The notes: generated by a model not told the origin, from the letters alone. A stretch of DNA of 64,000 nucleotides from Lunularia cruciata (GCA_948567375.1 OX419758.1:9677001-9741000), one strand, 5' to 3'; shown: positions 25,289 through 39,000, numbered from the stretch's first letter. A program made the numbers and translations.

Positions 25289-27837
25289 ATGATTTTTTAT
25301 GGTAGAAAGGAAGAGAAAACTACAACTTGTTCTACTTTGAATATTGTATGTCACTTTGAGTGCTACCTCACTAAAACAATGCAAAGGGCTCTCTTTTGGT
25401 TCTTGGTGAAGTGCAATGCTAAGTAACCAATAATAAGTGACCAAATCTCCAAAAAGTGCAGCTATTGGCTAAACTCCTCATTTTATAGTCTAGATCCCTG
25501 GTCATCTCTCAACCATTTGACAGTTAAGAGCAAGTGTGCACTTGCCATCTATACATGAAAAGGCATCTGCATGGCATCTTTGGTCAGGTGTCACTCTGCC
25601 ACTTGTGAATGATTATCCACCACTCATTTCCCACATGCCAAGCTTGCCGTCTGAGTGCTAACTATTGTCTTGAATCTAACAACCCTTGGCAGAAATTCCT
25701 AGTTGAGCTAGTGGCACATCCAAATTTCAATGGCACTTTAAGCACAAATGCCAATGAGGTACTTGGCACTCCGGCCTATAAACACTCAACTAGTGAGCAC
25801 TCTAAGTACATATCATCTTGCAAGCACTCAGGATCATCTTACATCCTCCATGAACTACCCTATTATAATTTCTATGACACAACTACAAGTGCCACCTCCT
25901 TTTGGGAGTATTCCACTACTAGTTATTGATCTCTATGGTCTTTCCTTGGCACTTAAGCATAATTTGATTTTTTTTTGATAAATTTGAAGAAATGGGAGTA
26001 CCACAAAGGTCTTTCTTGTCAAGGGTTTGTACAACTCCAAAGGCCTTCCTACTCAAAGCTACCTTTGTAGTTAGTTATAACTACAAAGGTCTTCCATACC
26101 AAAGACAGCCTTCCTTACCAAAGGTAATGCTCACCAAAGGTCAACCTCCCTAAAGGTCTTTCTTGTTGAAGGTCTTCCTTCTTGAAGGCCTATACAACAA
26201 TCTTGGGAATTTTGAAACTTCAAATGCTTGTTACTTTTACTATAGAATCCCAAATGTTCTTATTTTGGTGTCAAAAGAAAGTATTTGAAAGCAAGTTTCC
26301 AGAAAAATAAAGATTGCTCCATTTGAAAACATAACCACAAAGAATCCAACCCCAATTTTTTGTAGCAAAATTTCTTTGGGAAGAAAATTCTTTAGAGTAC
26401 GATCCCTCCAAGAGAAGACTTTTTTGGTTGTTCAGCAATCACCATCCTCACAGATGAATTCTTTGCTCAACACCAATTGTCCTTGGTAGCAATTCTTTAT
26501 ATAGGTCTTTGAGGCCAAAGGTCTTTGTCACCATCCTCTTTGTACCTTTGCATACACAAGGATGAAGCTGAATAATACAAAAATGAAAAGTTTCTAACAT
26601 AAACATAACAATATGCTTCTTTTATCCACAACTAAAATAAGAAAATAGAACAAACTTGCACTTTGAAAAGATGGGACACCATAGGAGGTTCAATAGCTAA
26701 TTCAAGAAGGACAATGCACAAGCTTGATGTTCATATGTAGCAATAGTCATAGCAATTTGAAATAACTTTTGCTATCACTTTATTCCATGCCGCTATGGAC
26801 ACAAGCATTGCTTGGAGCATGTCCAACTTTTTGAGTGCTTCACCATCTTCCATATTATCTTGGCCTCTTTCTTTTTGTTTCTAGAACAACAAGAAGATTT
26901 TGATTAAAGCATTTGCAATAGAATGCCTTTAAATTCAATATGATCCTTACATCATAGGGTTGTATTTTTATGTGGTATTGGGTGGTAGATGATGTATCTT
27001 GGTGTTTGATGAATGTGACAATGACTCCACACAAGCATGCCCAAGGAAGTTATCTATCAATAGAAAACTTTTCTTGCCTACCATGGAATGGACAAACCAA
27101 CTCAACCATTTCAAGAAATGACTATCATCACCTATGCTTTGGTATTTACACGGTGTGTTGCCCCAATGTTGGTATGATTTGACATTTTTGAGGCACCAAG
27201 AATTTTGGACTTACCAAAAATCTAGAGTGGTATTTTTGTGCAAGCCATCTCCATTGGTGTCATCCGTTGTTTGTAAGCTTTGCATCCCTCTAATTCTTTC
27301 ATTGCAAGCAATCAATCTACTTGGAAAATAATAACAAAATGAGATTTTGACAAGCATTGAGTATCTCATGATTTCTTAGAAAATGTGAAGCTACTTGACC
27401 TACATGCAAGAAAATAACCATATCTTGTCCATGCTATAAATGTCCTCCCATTCACAAAGATCCAGGAGTTCCCAAATCATTGGCAATGCATCTTCCAGGG
27501 CTACCATGTCGATAGATCCACTTTCTCAATGTTGTTATTGCACCTTTATCCCAGCACTCCTTGAAGAAACCAAGCCAACCATTGGAGAACTTCAATCCAA
27601 ACTAATCTTTGTTGGGATAAAGTTGATGAAAAACATTGCTCCTTGAATAGTTGCCATGTGGCTTCAACAATGCGCTCAAAGGTGTAATGCAAGCAATAAA
27701 AAACCTCTTCCATGAGTGGGTAATGTATTTATGTTTTCATGCCAAGGTTCCACTCTTCTAGTTCATAACAAATTTTTTTGTTATGAACTAGAAGTACTAA
27801 TTCATGTTTTTAGAAGGTTGGAAATAATGGCCTAGCT
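25289..27837. other. AT-rich region with CAAAGG-rich repeat block
   Basis: No gene is recognisable. At about 25,990-26,190 a loose series of short units built on (CTA)CAAAGGTCTTCC occurs about ten times. Similar units in the opposite sense (CCTTTGG, GGAAGAC) recur at 54.9-55.2 and 58.1-58.9 kb, suggesting an unclassified repeat family. Confidence 0.4.
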
Positions 27838-28696
27838 AACTTTCTTGCCCTTGATTTCTTTGAACCAATGCATTAGTTTTTTTAGGGTAGAATCTTGGTT
27901 GGTCCCTCTTTTATTTATAGATGACAATTTTGTCCTCATCATTGAAGCTAATGTGCTTTATAGCTTGTAGTTGCTCACTATGTTGAGTTGTTGTGGTACT
28001 GACATAAAAGGTTATGGTACAAATGTTGATGGTTTGGAAGTGCTCTGGAGGAAAAATAGAGTGTTATAAATGGGATGAACAAGGATGGAGAAGGTATTAT
28101 TCTCTTTGGGAAGGAAGAGAACTTATATACAGTCCATCTAGTTTCAACCTCCTAAAATCCACTCTACTATAATTTAACTACACGCCAATTGCATCACTTT
28201 GATGTTTCACAACAAAGCAAAACTCCATACTATTATGGACACTAGCTTTCTTGCCCTTGATTTCTTTGAACCAATGCATAAGTACCTTTTAAGTAGCTCC
28301 TAACTGGTCACTCTTCCATTTAAAGATGATGATTTTGTCTTCATCAACAAAGAAAATGTGCTTTACACCTTGCAAGTGCTTGTTCACCATGCTAACTTGT
28401 TGTGGTAGCAACAAAAAAGGTTATGGTACAATTTTTGATGGTTTGGAAGTGGTCTAGAGGAAAGGAAGAGTGTGTTATAAATGGGATGAATAGTGATAGA
28501 AGAAGGTAGCATTCTCTCAAGAGGGAAGAGATATGATTAGCTTATAGTTACACTAGAGTGCATTTTAGTTGGGTGAAACATGGTGTCCCTTATATAATGC
28601 ACATTGTATTTCAAACTCCTTGAAATCAATCTAATTTAGCTATGAGCCAATTGCATTGCTTTGATGTTTCAAACCAGAGTGAAACTCTACATAATA
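27838..28696. repeat. Tandem duplication of a 0.4-kb unit
   Basis: CTTTCTTGCCCTTGATTTCT at about 27,839 and again at about 28,247 starts two copies that share blocks in the same order: AATGTGCTTTA, TTGTTGTGGTA, AAAGGTTATGGTACAA, GATGGTTTGGAAGTG, GTTATAAATGGGATGAA, and finally GCCAATTGCAT...TTTGATGTTTCA. The second copy carries extra sequence (28,521-28,610) missing from the first. No coding potential was recognised. Confidence 0.75.
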
Positions 28697-30502
28697 ACAA
28701 ACCCTCTAAATAATAACACCATTATCCTCCCAAGAATATATATCACTAATAAATGGGTAGATTTCCATTAAGGCAAAATTAAGATTATATTATATTTTTT
28801 TCTCCATCATCTAAAAGTTCAATATCCTAACTTTCAAAATTTTAGAATAATTTTTATTATTAATAATTTGAAAAACATATCTAAAAGCTCTCTATGAATT
28901 AGATCTTTCTGAAATATGAAATAGATTCAATAATGATTTGATCATTCTAGCTTTATTATTTTCAAAAAGACTATTTAGACATGAATATAAAGAAAATCCT
29001 TCCTCTATTATCATTTGTGGATAAAGAGTGCAGAGCATAAAAAAAAATCCGAAAATTGATTAACTCTTAAAATTAATGGAGTACTTTTGAATACCTATAA
29101 GTAGATTGCTATTTACATAAAGTGACAAATGAAAATATTACAAACATGCTAATAAGCACATTTTTTTGCTATAACCATATTATACAATGACTTAGACTAT
29201 TCCCAATATCAAGGTTTATTTTAATTTAGATAACTTTCTGATGTTTAGTATGGAACTTTTGAGTTACTAATATTTAGAGAAACATAATAACCATCTCAAT
29301 AGAACTTCTTAGTTACAACATTTAAAAACTTATTTTGGACATTAGAAGCAATATTTGGTATAGACAGCTGCTTTATCATATCCATAATTGAATTCAAGCT
29401 TATATAATTATTTATCTAATCTTTGTGGTCATGCTATAGAATGGCTCATTAAAAATTGACTAGCTCATTAAAAAATTATCATAAATTAAGCAATATGTTA
29501 CGATGTTATTACAAAATAAAATTCAATCAGTATATATAGCTTTATAAGTAGGTCTCAAATGGGGTGATTAGTATTCAATCATCTACATTGTTGAATCATG
29601 TTTTCTATGTAAATATAAATATTATATATATCTAGGGAAATGATAAATAAATATAAAAATCTCCTAAATAAACATATAGGAATTAACTTTTGGCTTGGTT
29701 TTATGGACATGTTCCACGGTTTTGTTTTATCTCGGCAAAGATTACACGCTGTTGCATTGATTTCAAATGCCAATAGTTTGCACCTTGTCAAGTTATTTGT
29801 TCACCCTAGAGCACCTACAAGACTAACCCCTAGTTTTAATAGAGATTGGATTTTGTACCACAATGACATGGTCTCAAGCATTGTAGAATCACTTGAGAAA
29901 TTCCTACATGTTTTTTTGGGAGATTCATATGTTTGTTTAATGTTTTCCTATATATATACATATATTATCGTGCTCCACCTCTTCTTAGATAGAAAAATTT
30001 TATTTTTTGTAGTTAGTTTATAGGATAATTGAGAGTAAAGCATAGCTATGATACCACTACAAATGTCAGTATGATTTGTGTTTGTATGAACTCCTCATAA
30101 TGTCAATATAGCATAATGAATGACAAGAAACCTCAAATCATGCTCATCATAATGTTCAACAAAGTCAAGAGTCCTTGTATTTGTATAACTTAACAAAACA
30201 GAAGTCACAAATTTGTATCAAGACTACAATTGCCCTTACAAAGCATCTAATAAGAATGATCTATGGACAAGATCAAGATGTTGAACATCATTTTGTTATG
30301 AAGTTCTTTTGTTACTAACTACTCTCATTACAAAGTTTAGTTTATACAAAGTTTCTGCAATACAAACTTCTTCCATCAAACAAACTACCACCAAATGTTT
30401 TTCCATGGAAATCCATACACCCCACATGAATGCACCACCAAAGAATGGATTTTTGACCATGCCACATTGAATGACATGCGGGTGGGACTCAACCATGACC
30501 AC
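28697..30502. other. Very AT-rich region, nothing recognised
   Basis: The longest frame (29,640-30,023, +) has no recognisable motif. No transposon or RNA gene was identified. Confidence 0.4.
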
Positions 30503-31234
30503 TATAATACCAATAGTTAGACATACGATCTAGAGATGAAATTTGGTTTGGTAACATTTGGAAGGATGTTATACATGATGTACTAAATAGATCAGACAAA
30601 GGTATCACCAAAAGAGTACTTCTATTAATAGGCTAGAAACCAAAACATGCTTGGAAACTTTAGAATCAATAGCTAGGCATATGATCTAGAGGTGAAACTT
30701 GGGGCATCTAGAAGGATGTTACACATGATGGAGAAAGTAGATCAGATGGAGGTATCACCAAAAGAGCACTTCTACTAAAGGGCATAAGCCTTAATAGGCT
30801 TGAAAACTTTAGAGGCAATTTTGGAGGCCTAAACAGATGAATTAGGCCTAAAAAATGTGTAAGTTTTCCTTCCAACAAAAGAAAGGCTGACCTTCCCTCC
30901 CCCAAGATTTGTCTCATCAAGAGCTTTCCAACGGTACCTCACCTATGTGATTCTGAGATTCCTATAGGAAGATTCACTAAAAGATTTTCTCTGGCAAAGC
31001 CTATTTGACCAACCAGATGGGACCAAGATGGCAATGTCACCCATCCAAGCAAGTAATCTAAGGGTGGAGCTTGCTGACAGATCACCTATCCATGTACTAA
31101 TCCTATGGTGGAGCTTCATTGGAGGAGATCCTCTTTAGCTATGTAATAAGGAGAAGGTGCTCCTTTGGGGCATCGGATTTGAATGTGAAATTCATGTTTT
31201 CTTTACTGTGTTTCTCTATCCTTGGAATATTAAA
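30503..31234 (+). mobile_element. Solo LTR of Ty3/gypsy family B
   Basis: A 732-bp LTR beginning TATAATACCAATAGTTAG and ending GGAATATTAAA. It corresponds to TGTAATACC...GGAGTATTACA of the B element at 50,817-51,540, but in the opposite orientation. It is flanked by ACCAC on both sides (30,498-30,502 and 31,235-31,239), a perfect 5-bp target duplication. Both terminal dinucleotides have mutated (TG to TA, CA to AA), so it is an old copy. Confidence 0.88.
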
Positions 31235-34200
31235 ACCACTAACTAACCATTGCAATGGTCAAAGAAAAAACTGATGTGATAGAACATAAAAAGGTGTTCC
31301 TACCTCTTGAAAATGATCTTTCACTTTTCACCTTTTTAATGTCTTGAAGTTTTGTTGCGTAGGCATCTGTCTCCATTCTTAGAAGGGTTTGATTTTTTTA
31401 GCAAATCGTAGAAATATGAGAGTTTTTATAAGAGGATGTTGTGAACAAGGTAGATTTTAGCACTCAAAGAATCAACAATGGTAGCACATACAATGGAAGT
31501 CAAACACGAGGTGAGACAAAGAAAACTATAGATATCACCTACAAACCTCCCAAAACAATCGAGTGGGGCTTATATTGCAAATAAGATTACATATAGAGTA
31601 GCAAACTAGAATTCTTGTTACAGGAATGTAGTTTGTCAAATATATCCTTACTAGAAGAGATCCAAGATAACACCAATATGAGCAGCACAACCTTGAGAGG
31701 AAATCTTTTTTTGTGGAGAAAAGACCATTTGCAATGAGCGTTAAGACATGAGAGCTCCTTGTTTGGACAAATGAACATAGACAACCCATATGGTTATCCA
31801 AGTAAGAGTATGAAAACCAGAACTCATTTTTGGTGGAAGTTGAGAAACAGATACAAGATAAAGGATCTTAAGGATCCTACATGATGAGTCAACACCAAAA
31901 CAATAACAACTTTATTTAGGTAAATAAATGGCATGTATAAACCTGAATCATGCAATCTCCTTCCAACTTGTACATAAAAAACATCATGTAAGCTAGGCTA
32001 GGATGTTTAGAAATCAAGTTAGTAAACTATTGGTACATATAGCAAAAGGGATACCTATGTTTATAGTCCCTTTCATTTTACATTTCTACATTTCTACATA
32101 AGAATGAACCTCTTGACAAAAGAAGAGAAGGAAAAATATTTTAGCCACCTCCACCATCTAGAGTATTTTAGTGTGCACCTTCATCTTCAAAAGAGATAAC
32201 AAAATATCATGAGGTAGATGAGGAGTTTGCTCATTTTGAGCAGTTTGCTCATTTGGAGAAGTTAGTATTGGTTGAGGAAATGTACAATACAAAAATATTC
32301 ATAAGAAAGTGCCTTGTCTAAGACCCAAGGGTCAAGTCTCAAAGAAGTAAAAATAATCCCAAGCAATAGAAGTATCCTGAGAAGGAAATAGAAGTAGAGG
32401 AGAAAATGAGAGCCATGAAGGAAATGATGATATAATGGACAAAGCAAGCCATTTTGGAGCAAAAATTGTATTTGATAGGTGAAAAGTTGCTTTAGGATAG
32501 AATGCAGTTGGAGTTGGATAATGATAACTCCTTCACTTGTATTTTGTCACCTGGATGGATGGATGATGAGGTGAATGTAGGAGATTGAATGAAAAAATGC
32601 AGTCATTCCAAACAGCAAATGATGCATGCACAGAAGTATCTCTAGAAAAGGAGAAGACAATGATGGAAGGAGAAGAGGATATTCCTATTTCCAATGAAGA
32701 AATCTTTGAGAACCCAACCCCAACATTTGGTGGATCTCCTCTCTTTGAATCAAAGAAATGGTCAAAGGTAGCAGTCAAAGGTAGCACTCAAGATTGCTAA
32801 ACTTGTCAAAGGTATCAACAACAATGAGCTTGGGTTGTCCCAACAAAGTCTTGTTGAGCAAGAATGCTAGTTGCACCTGCTCACCAAAGACAAAGTGTGG
32901 AAAACGAAGGAAGAAGATTTTACAAGAGCTAGACTATAGGACAAGAGAACAGATGTAAGTGTGGCTGATGATACGGCCACAACCCACAAGGAGATGTAGA
33001 AAGATCCTAAGGATCAGCTTGCGGACCAGTGGTTGGAAAATGATAAACAAATAAGGACTACCAACAGATGGAGTGCATACAATGTCATCTAAATATGACA
33101 ACAACTCACTCTTGTGGCTGATGGTGGTATACATTGTCAACATGGCGACACCAGCAATGGAGGCCTTAGAGGAGTTTATGCCATTTTACCAAGAACTTGA
33201 TCTTGCTATAATTGATCTTGCAATGCTTGAACATCACCTACAAAAGTTGGCCCAAACTACTACAAAGGAGAATGCACTCCTTTGTAATGAATTGACCAAA
33301 GCCAAGAAGCAAGTTGAGGAGGAAGTAAATGCTTCAAAGGAGAAGGATAGAATACTAGAGAAATTCCAAAGAAATTAACTTCTACAACAAGAGCAGAACA
33401 AGGTAGTTCTATGATAGTTGAAACAAAGGTTGACAAACTTCATGCCAAGGTCTTCAATCAATGAAACAAGCACAAGGACAAATTATGATCGCAGGATGAA
33501 AAATTGTTGTCACTTTGAGCTAAACTATATGATGCTCTTACAAAGGCAATGGTGTTGAAAATACAATACAAGAATTTGAAGAAGTTAATCAATCTTTGTA
33601 TCCAATACCTCAAGACAAACCTCAAATGTTAGAGAGAAAAGGAGGACAAGCAATAAACAAAAATATGAGACAAACTATCAAACAAACTCCAAAGTGAATG
33701 AACAAATCTAGAGAACAGATGGACAAAGCTACTTGCAATGATCAAGCATAAGCAACTTAACTTCTTAAGCATTGCCAACAAGATACAAAGGTACACAGAT
33801 GAAGGATCTACAAATACATATTGATGCACTAGAGAGGAAAGTATATATAAACTATCAACTCAAAGCATTGTCCAATAAGCTGCAAAGTCACACTAACTCA
33901 AAATTTATAGAGGCGTAGACTAGCTTTGCAAGAGAAGTTGCAAGATACCGGAAGGAACTTATATTGCTTGTCCAACTACGTAAGGGAGAAGGAAATTCAT
34001 CATAGATGCTAACCGCTTGTGAAATGGATGAGTAGTAAGACTTCATCTGAAACAACTCCAAGTTATCTCATAGTTAGGAAAATTTTGTAATCATAGCCAA
34101 GACCCTTTGTACTTGTACACACTTTGTACATAGTTAGATAGGATATGGTACAAAGGTCTTATGTTAGTCTATTAACTAACAAGTTAATGGTAAATGACAA

Positions 34201-34906
34201 GAGGATGAGGTGGCCATTCCATGTGGACTATGCCTACTTAAGACATGATTAGTGAGGGTTAAATGTAATTAGCAGATCTTTAGCACTTTGTAGCCATTGG
34301 ATTTCTTCATGGTTAGGTAGCAATTGTATACAAAGCTTATGCTTAATACTTACTATATCCATTTAGTGCATCCCTAAATTCTTTTATACAAATCAAGACT
34401 CTTAAGTTGGTGTATATGTATTACTTTGCACTTTTATGAATTATTACATGCTTAATTGAGGAATCTTGATGTATGAGCAAAAGAAATTGAGTGAGAGGAA
34501 TAATTTGTGTGGAACCAGAGTATGCAACTCTAGGGGCTCTATAAAGGTTAGGAATGATACATTGATAGGCTACTAAACACTTGGAGTATTATAAATTAAC
34601 ACTAATATGTAAGATTAAGGAGCATGTTCAATCAAGACTCCTATGATATTGTGCTTTTTGGGAAGAGTAGAACATTGCTCACAATCATAGTTGTCAAACC
34701 CTTGGGTTTCTTACCCCCACTTTGTATGTGCATTCTAAGATATAGTGTGTAGTAACTTGTGGTCAAGTTAATCTCATACAATTAAAAAATTCATGATGCA
34801 ATCAAAATACTCAAATGGCGCAAGCAACTCAACAACACTGATTTGGAACTAGTCATACTAAGGAGTTAATATAGAATTTGAGGCAAGGTGACCTTCATTA
34901 CAAATG
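31235..34906. other. Repeat-like DNA with a coiled-coil-like open frame
   Basis: No recognised gene. On the plus strand at 33,073-33,378 a 101-residue frame is rich in E, K, L and Q with heptad-like spacing (LEHHLQKLAQTT..., KKQVEEEVNASKEKDR). The following 600 bp have the same composition broken by stops. It is probably part of a decayed transposon open frame; no family could be assigned. Confidence 0.4.
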
Positions 34907-35243
34907 TGTAAAGGACCAAGACCAAGGAGAGAAATAGGAAAATTGAAGATCACATTGGGACACTTGAGTGTGGGAAACTCCGAGTGCCTAGTATGAGCAT
35001 CAGCTTTGGTATTTATAGGGAGTATACAAGGCTCTTGAGAAGCTTCTCAAGAATTTTCCTTGAGCCGCTTTCTTGGAGTGCAAGCCAAGTTAACCAAGAA
35101 GCTTCTCAAGAAGCTTCCTTCTAGAAACTGGAAAACTTTCCAAGAAGCTTCATAGATACTTCTAGAATATTCTAGACTAATTTGGCCTACTTGCTACTTC
35201 ATTGGACTTGACTAACTTCATTGCTAAACTCCATATTGTTACA
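34907..35243 (-). repeat. 3' LTR of element T (family A)
   Basis: 337 bp, reading TGTAAAGGACC to CCATATTGTTACA on the plus strand, shortened by an internal deletion relative to the 400-445 bp LTRs of the family. It keeps a TATA box and several GAAGCTTC palindromes. Confidence 0.85.
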
Positions 35244-38200
35244 TATTCTCCCATTGCTAGTTGGTAACGTCCTTGTTGCCATTAAAGCTTCAAACTCCTA
35301 GAGGGCCGTTTGTGCATTCTGGAGATGAGAAAGAGGTTCCCAAGTGACATCATGAAGTGGATACTCTTTCCAAAGGACCTTGTACTTTTTACGTTGTCGG
35401 TGGCCTTGTTGAATGTGGCAACACGCAAGGATACAATCAACTTTGTACTCCTTACAATCATTGATAGAGATGGGAGGAGGAGGAGGTTGGACACAAGAGG
35501 AAAAAGGGTGGATAGGGACAAAGGGTTTCAACTTGGAAATATGAAAGACAGGGTGGACATGCATATGACAAGGCAAGACAAGTCAAGAAGCAACAAGAGA
35601 AATGATTTGTGTGACATCAAAGGGTCCTATCCAATTAGGAGCAAGTTTATGGACTTGGGTATCAAGTGGGAGGGTAGGTTATTGGACAAGAGCATGATCT
35701 CATCACCAACTTGAAAAGGTGAGACCACAACGATGGTGGTCCTCATATTGTTTTTGTCAATTTTGGGCAACAAGGAAGTTAGATTTGGCTTGTTGGAGGG
35801 ATTGAGATATAGTGATCAAGAAGGTTGAAGTATAAGGGACATGAGATGGAGGAGGAGCAAGAAAGGAATCTAGAACAAGTGGATCTTGGCCAAAATTGAG
35901 GAAGAAAAGAGAGAATTTGATGTTTGCATGTTTGGAACTTCTATATGCAAACTCTACAACTATAAGACATTCATCCCAATCGGTATGGTGAATGTTGACA
36001 AAGGCATGAATCACATCCTCCAAGGTGCAATTTGCATATTTAATTTGTCTATCAATTTAAGGACGATAGGCCATGGACAAAGCAAGCTTGGTGCCAAGTA
36101 TTTGGAAGAGTGCTTGCAAAACCTTTCTAGTGAATCAAGGATCATGGTCAGAGATGAGTACATGCGACATCCCATGATGCTTAAGGACATTGTCAAAGTA
36201 GATCTTTGCTAATGTTGGAGCATCTATGGTATCAAAGGTTGATGCCAAATGGATTTGCTTACTAAGCTTATCCACAAACACCATGATTGCCATGTGACTT
36301 TGCTTTGTTATGGGCAAGGATGTGATGAGATCCAAGCTGATTTGTTCCCATTGAGCATATAGAATAGGAAGTAGTTGAAGAATTCCACTTGGTTTTTGGT
36401 TGCTTGCTTTGTTGCATTGGCAACTCTTACACAATCGGAAAAACTTTCAAACATCTTGTGTCATGTTGAGCCACCACCATTGGCATTAAATGGTACCCAA
36501 GGTCTTGTTCATACCCATGTGACCAACAATTGGTAAGTCATGGGCTTCATGGGCTTCATGGAGGCGCACAAGTCGGAGATCACCCTTGGCTCAAAAATAA
36601 ATCCGGTTCTCATAAAATAGAAGGCATTCCTTGTAGAAGAAAGTATTGTACTCCTTGTCACATGTTGCAAGATGACCTTGTACCAACTAAACAAAAGGAT
36701 CTTGTTGTAGAGCTATCTTAAACTTGATTTGGATTTTAGAATCAATTGATACCATTGTGATTGCCAATGTGATGAGAGGAAGATACTTCAAATCAGGTCA
36801 TCATGATAGGGCATGAGGGATGACATGGTACCGATTGGGTTTGTAATCAAGTTTGATATCAAAAAATTGTAGTTGTTCCTCCTATCGATGATGTTGACTC
36901 TTCATATGTTCCAAGTGTAATGTCTGCAACAATGGTTTATGATCAATTTGCATGATCACTTCTTTCCTAAGAGATAATGCCTCCATACCTTGGTGGCATA
37001 TACCATTGTTAGTTGTTCTTGATCTTGAGCAAAGTAATTCTTTTCAGCTGTATTTAGTTGACAAGACATAAAGGCAATGGGATGTAATCCATCAGGGAAT
37101 TCCTATTGCAACATTTGGGGGATTCTACACATTTTTTGGGTCTAATTCATCCATTTAGGCCTCCAAAATTGCCTCTAGGACTATTTGGTTTCTACACTAT
37201 TAATGGAAGTGCTCTTTTAGTGATACCTCTACCTGATATACTTAGTCCATTATGTGTACCATCCTCTAGATATCACCAACCCAAATTCTACCTTTAGATA
37301 ATATATCTAGCTATTGATTCTAAAGTCTTCAAGCATGTTTCAGTTTTTGACCTATCACTAGAAGTACTCTTTTGGTGAAAACTCTATCTAATCTACTTAG
37401 TCCATCATGTATTAAATCCTTCTAGATGTTACCAAACCAAATTTCATCTCTAGATCATATGTCTAGCTATTGATATTACATGCAGCTATATGGGCATAAT
37501 AATGGATGAACCGTCGATAAAAATTGGCCAATCCATTAAATGCCCGTACTTCTATAGCATCCTTTGGAGTAGACCAATCAGTAACATCATTGATTTTCTC
37601 CTCTTGCATCTTGATCCACTCTGATGAGATATTGTGACCCAAGAAGGTAACTTCCTTCTACCAAAGGCACACTTTGACTTCTTGCAATAAAATTTTCACT
37701 ATTATAGTCACCTTAGGACTTCTTGCACGTGATTCAAATGTTTTGCCTTTGTCTTGTTATAGATTAAGATATCATCCAAGAACACCACCACATATCAAAT
37801 CCAATAGTCCATCCAACACCCAATGCATTTGATCCATGAAAACTGCTAGAGCATTAGTGAGCCCAAAAGGTAGAACTCTCCACTTGAATACCCAAACCTT
37901 GTGCAAAAGGTAATCTTTTGCACATCCTCTCTATCAATGGGGATTTACCAATAGTTGCTACAAAGATCCAACTTGGAGAAATATCGTATTCTACTCAATC
38001 GATCAAGCAAGTCATTAATTTGAGGCAAGGCATATGTATTCTTCACTATTTTTTATTGAGCCTACGGTAATCAATATAGAAACAAAGTACTCCATCCTTC
38101 TTTGGAACAAATATTACCAATGCTCTCCAAGGAGATGTACTATGTCATATGAAATCCTTCTCAAACAACTTCGTAAGTATTATTTGTAACTCCTCTAACT

Positions 38201-38590
38201 CATTTGGTGAGAGCCGATAGATTGGTCTACTCATTGGAGTACTCTCAAGCAATAACTCAATCTTGAAGTGCATACCACAATCAGAGGGTAATCCTTTTGG
38301 TCGATCATTCGGAAACACAAACTCTGCACTATTTGATCAGACTCCTAAAATTTTTGATTGACCATTGCTTGATGAGGCTTTTGATCCCCCTCAGATTCTC
38401 CTTATGCAATTTGCTTGATCCACACCACAAAAATAAACTTATCTTCCTCCAAAGTTTACTCTATGGTTGCTTCATTGACAAATTGCCCATTTAGGGACTC
38501 ATCTCCCTTCAAAGCTTGCTCTATGGTTGCTTTCTTGATAGACTTCCCATGTTGAGACTCATCTTCTTCCAAAGCTTGCTCTATGGCTAC
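35244..38590 (-). pseudogene. Broken pol of element T: RT, RNase H, integrase, chromodomain
   Basis: On the minus strand, pieces collinear with the A3 pol gene are visible. Examples are integrase LISDHDP near 36.14 kb and VNIHHTDWDECL...FLNFGQDPLV at 35.85-35.98 kb, and a chromodomain remnant (CKEYKVDCILAC...VLWKEYPLHD) at 35.34-35.45 kb. RT motifs are recognisable only across stops at 37.5-38.2 kb. About 170 bp near 37.1-37.5 kb are replaced by a fragment of a B LTR. Confidence 0.8.
37112..37480 (-). mobile_element. Truncated family B LTR inside element T
   Basis: The segment matches the plus-strand right half of the B LTR at 51,170-51,540 and ends GATATTACA. The left half and about 170 bp of T (equivalent to roughly 44,998-45,171 in A3) are missing, so insertion was followed by a deletion. 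Only the right flank (TGCAG) remains. Confidence 0.75.
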
Positions 38591-38999
38591 TATAACAATA
38601 TGGAGTTTAGTGAATAGTTAGTAAGGCTAACAAAGTAGAGAATAAGCCAAATTAGTCAAGAATATTCTAGAATTATCTAGGAAGCTTCTTGGGAAACTTC
38701 CCGGCTTGCTTAACTTGCACCCCAAATAGGTAGTTCTAGAAGCTTCCAACTAGCTTAGCTTGCATGCCAAATAGATGATTTCTAGAAGGAAGCTTCTTGA
38801 GAAGCTTTTTGGTTAACTTGGCTTGCACTCTAAGAAAGCAGCTCAAGGAAGCTTCTTGAGAAGCTTCTCAAGGGCCTTCTATGCTACCTATAAATACCAA
38901 GTCAAAGCTCATGTTAGACATTTAGATTTTTCCCATATTCAAGTGTCCCAATGTGATATTCTATTCTCTTATTTCTCTACTTGGTCTTGGTATTTTATA
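38591..38999 (+). repeat. 5' LTR of element I (family A)
   Basis: 409 bp from TATAACAATATGG to GGTATTTTATA (family ends TGTAACAATATGG...TCTTTTACA). It contains GAAGCTTC palindromes upstream of CTATAAATACC (about 38,889), the likely TATA box. Confidence 0.85.
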
Positions 39000-39000
39000 T

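Larger units (their letters stand above)
34907..38590 (-). mobile_element. Chromovirus element T, 3' half (RT to 3' LTR)
   Basis: This half carries the 3' LTR of T (34,907-35,243) and the downstream half of its pol gene, ending at 38,590 inside the protease-RT linker, where element I was inserted. The left flank is AAATG. The complementary CATTT flanks the 5' LTR of T at 60,657-60,661. Both T LTRs also share a 43-bp identical block (GTCTAGAATATTCTAGAAGT onward) and the variant ATACTCCCTATAAATAC. The two halves are therefore one element, now separated and in opposite orientation. Many stops and C-to-T style changes show it is dead. Confidence 0.85.

Noticed and set aside
33073-33378. Coiled-coil protein gene
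   Set aside because: The coiled-coil look comes from K/E/L-rich sequence. It continues through stops, with no splice sites and no recognisable family.
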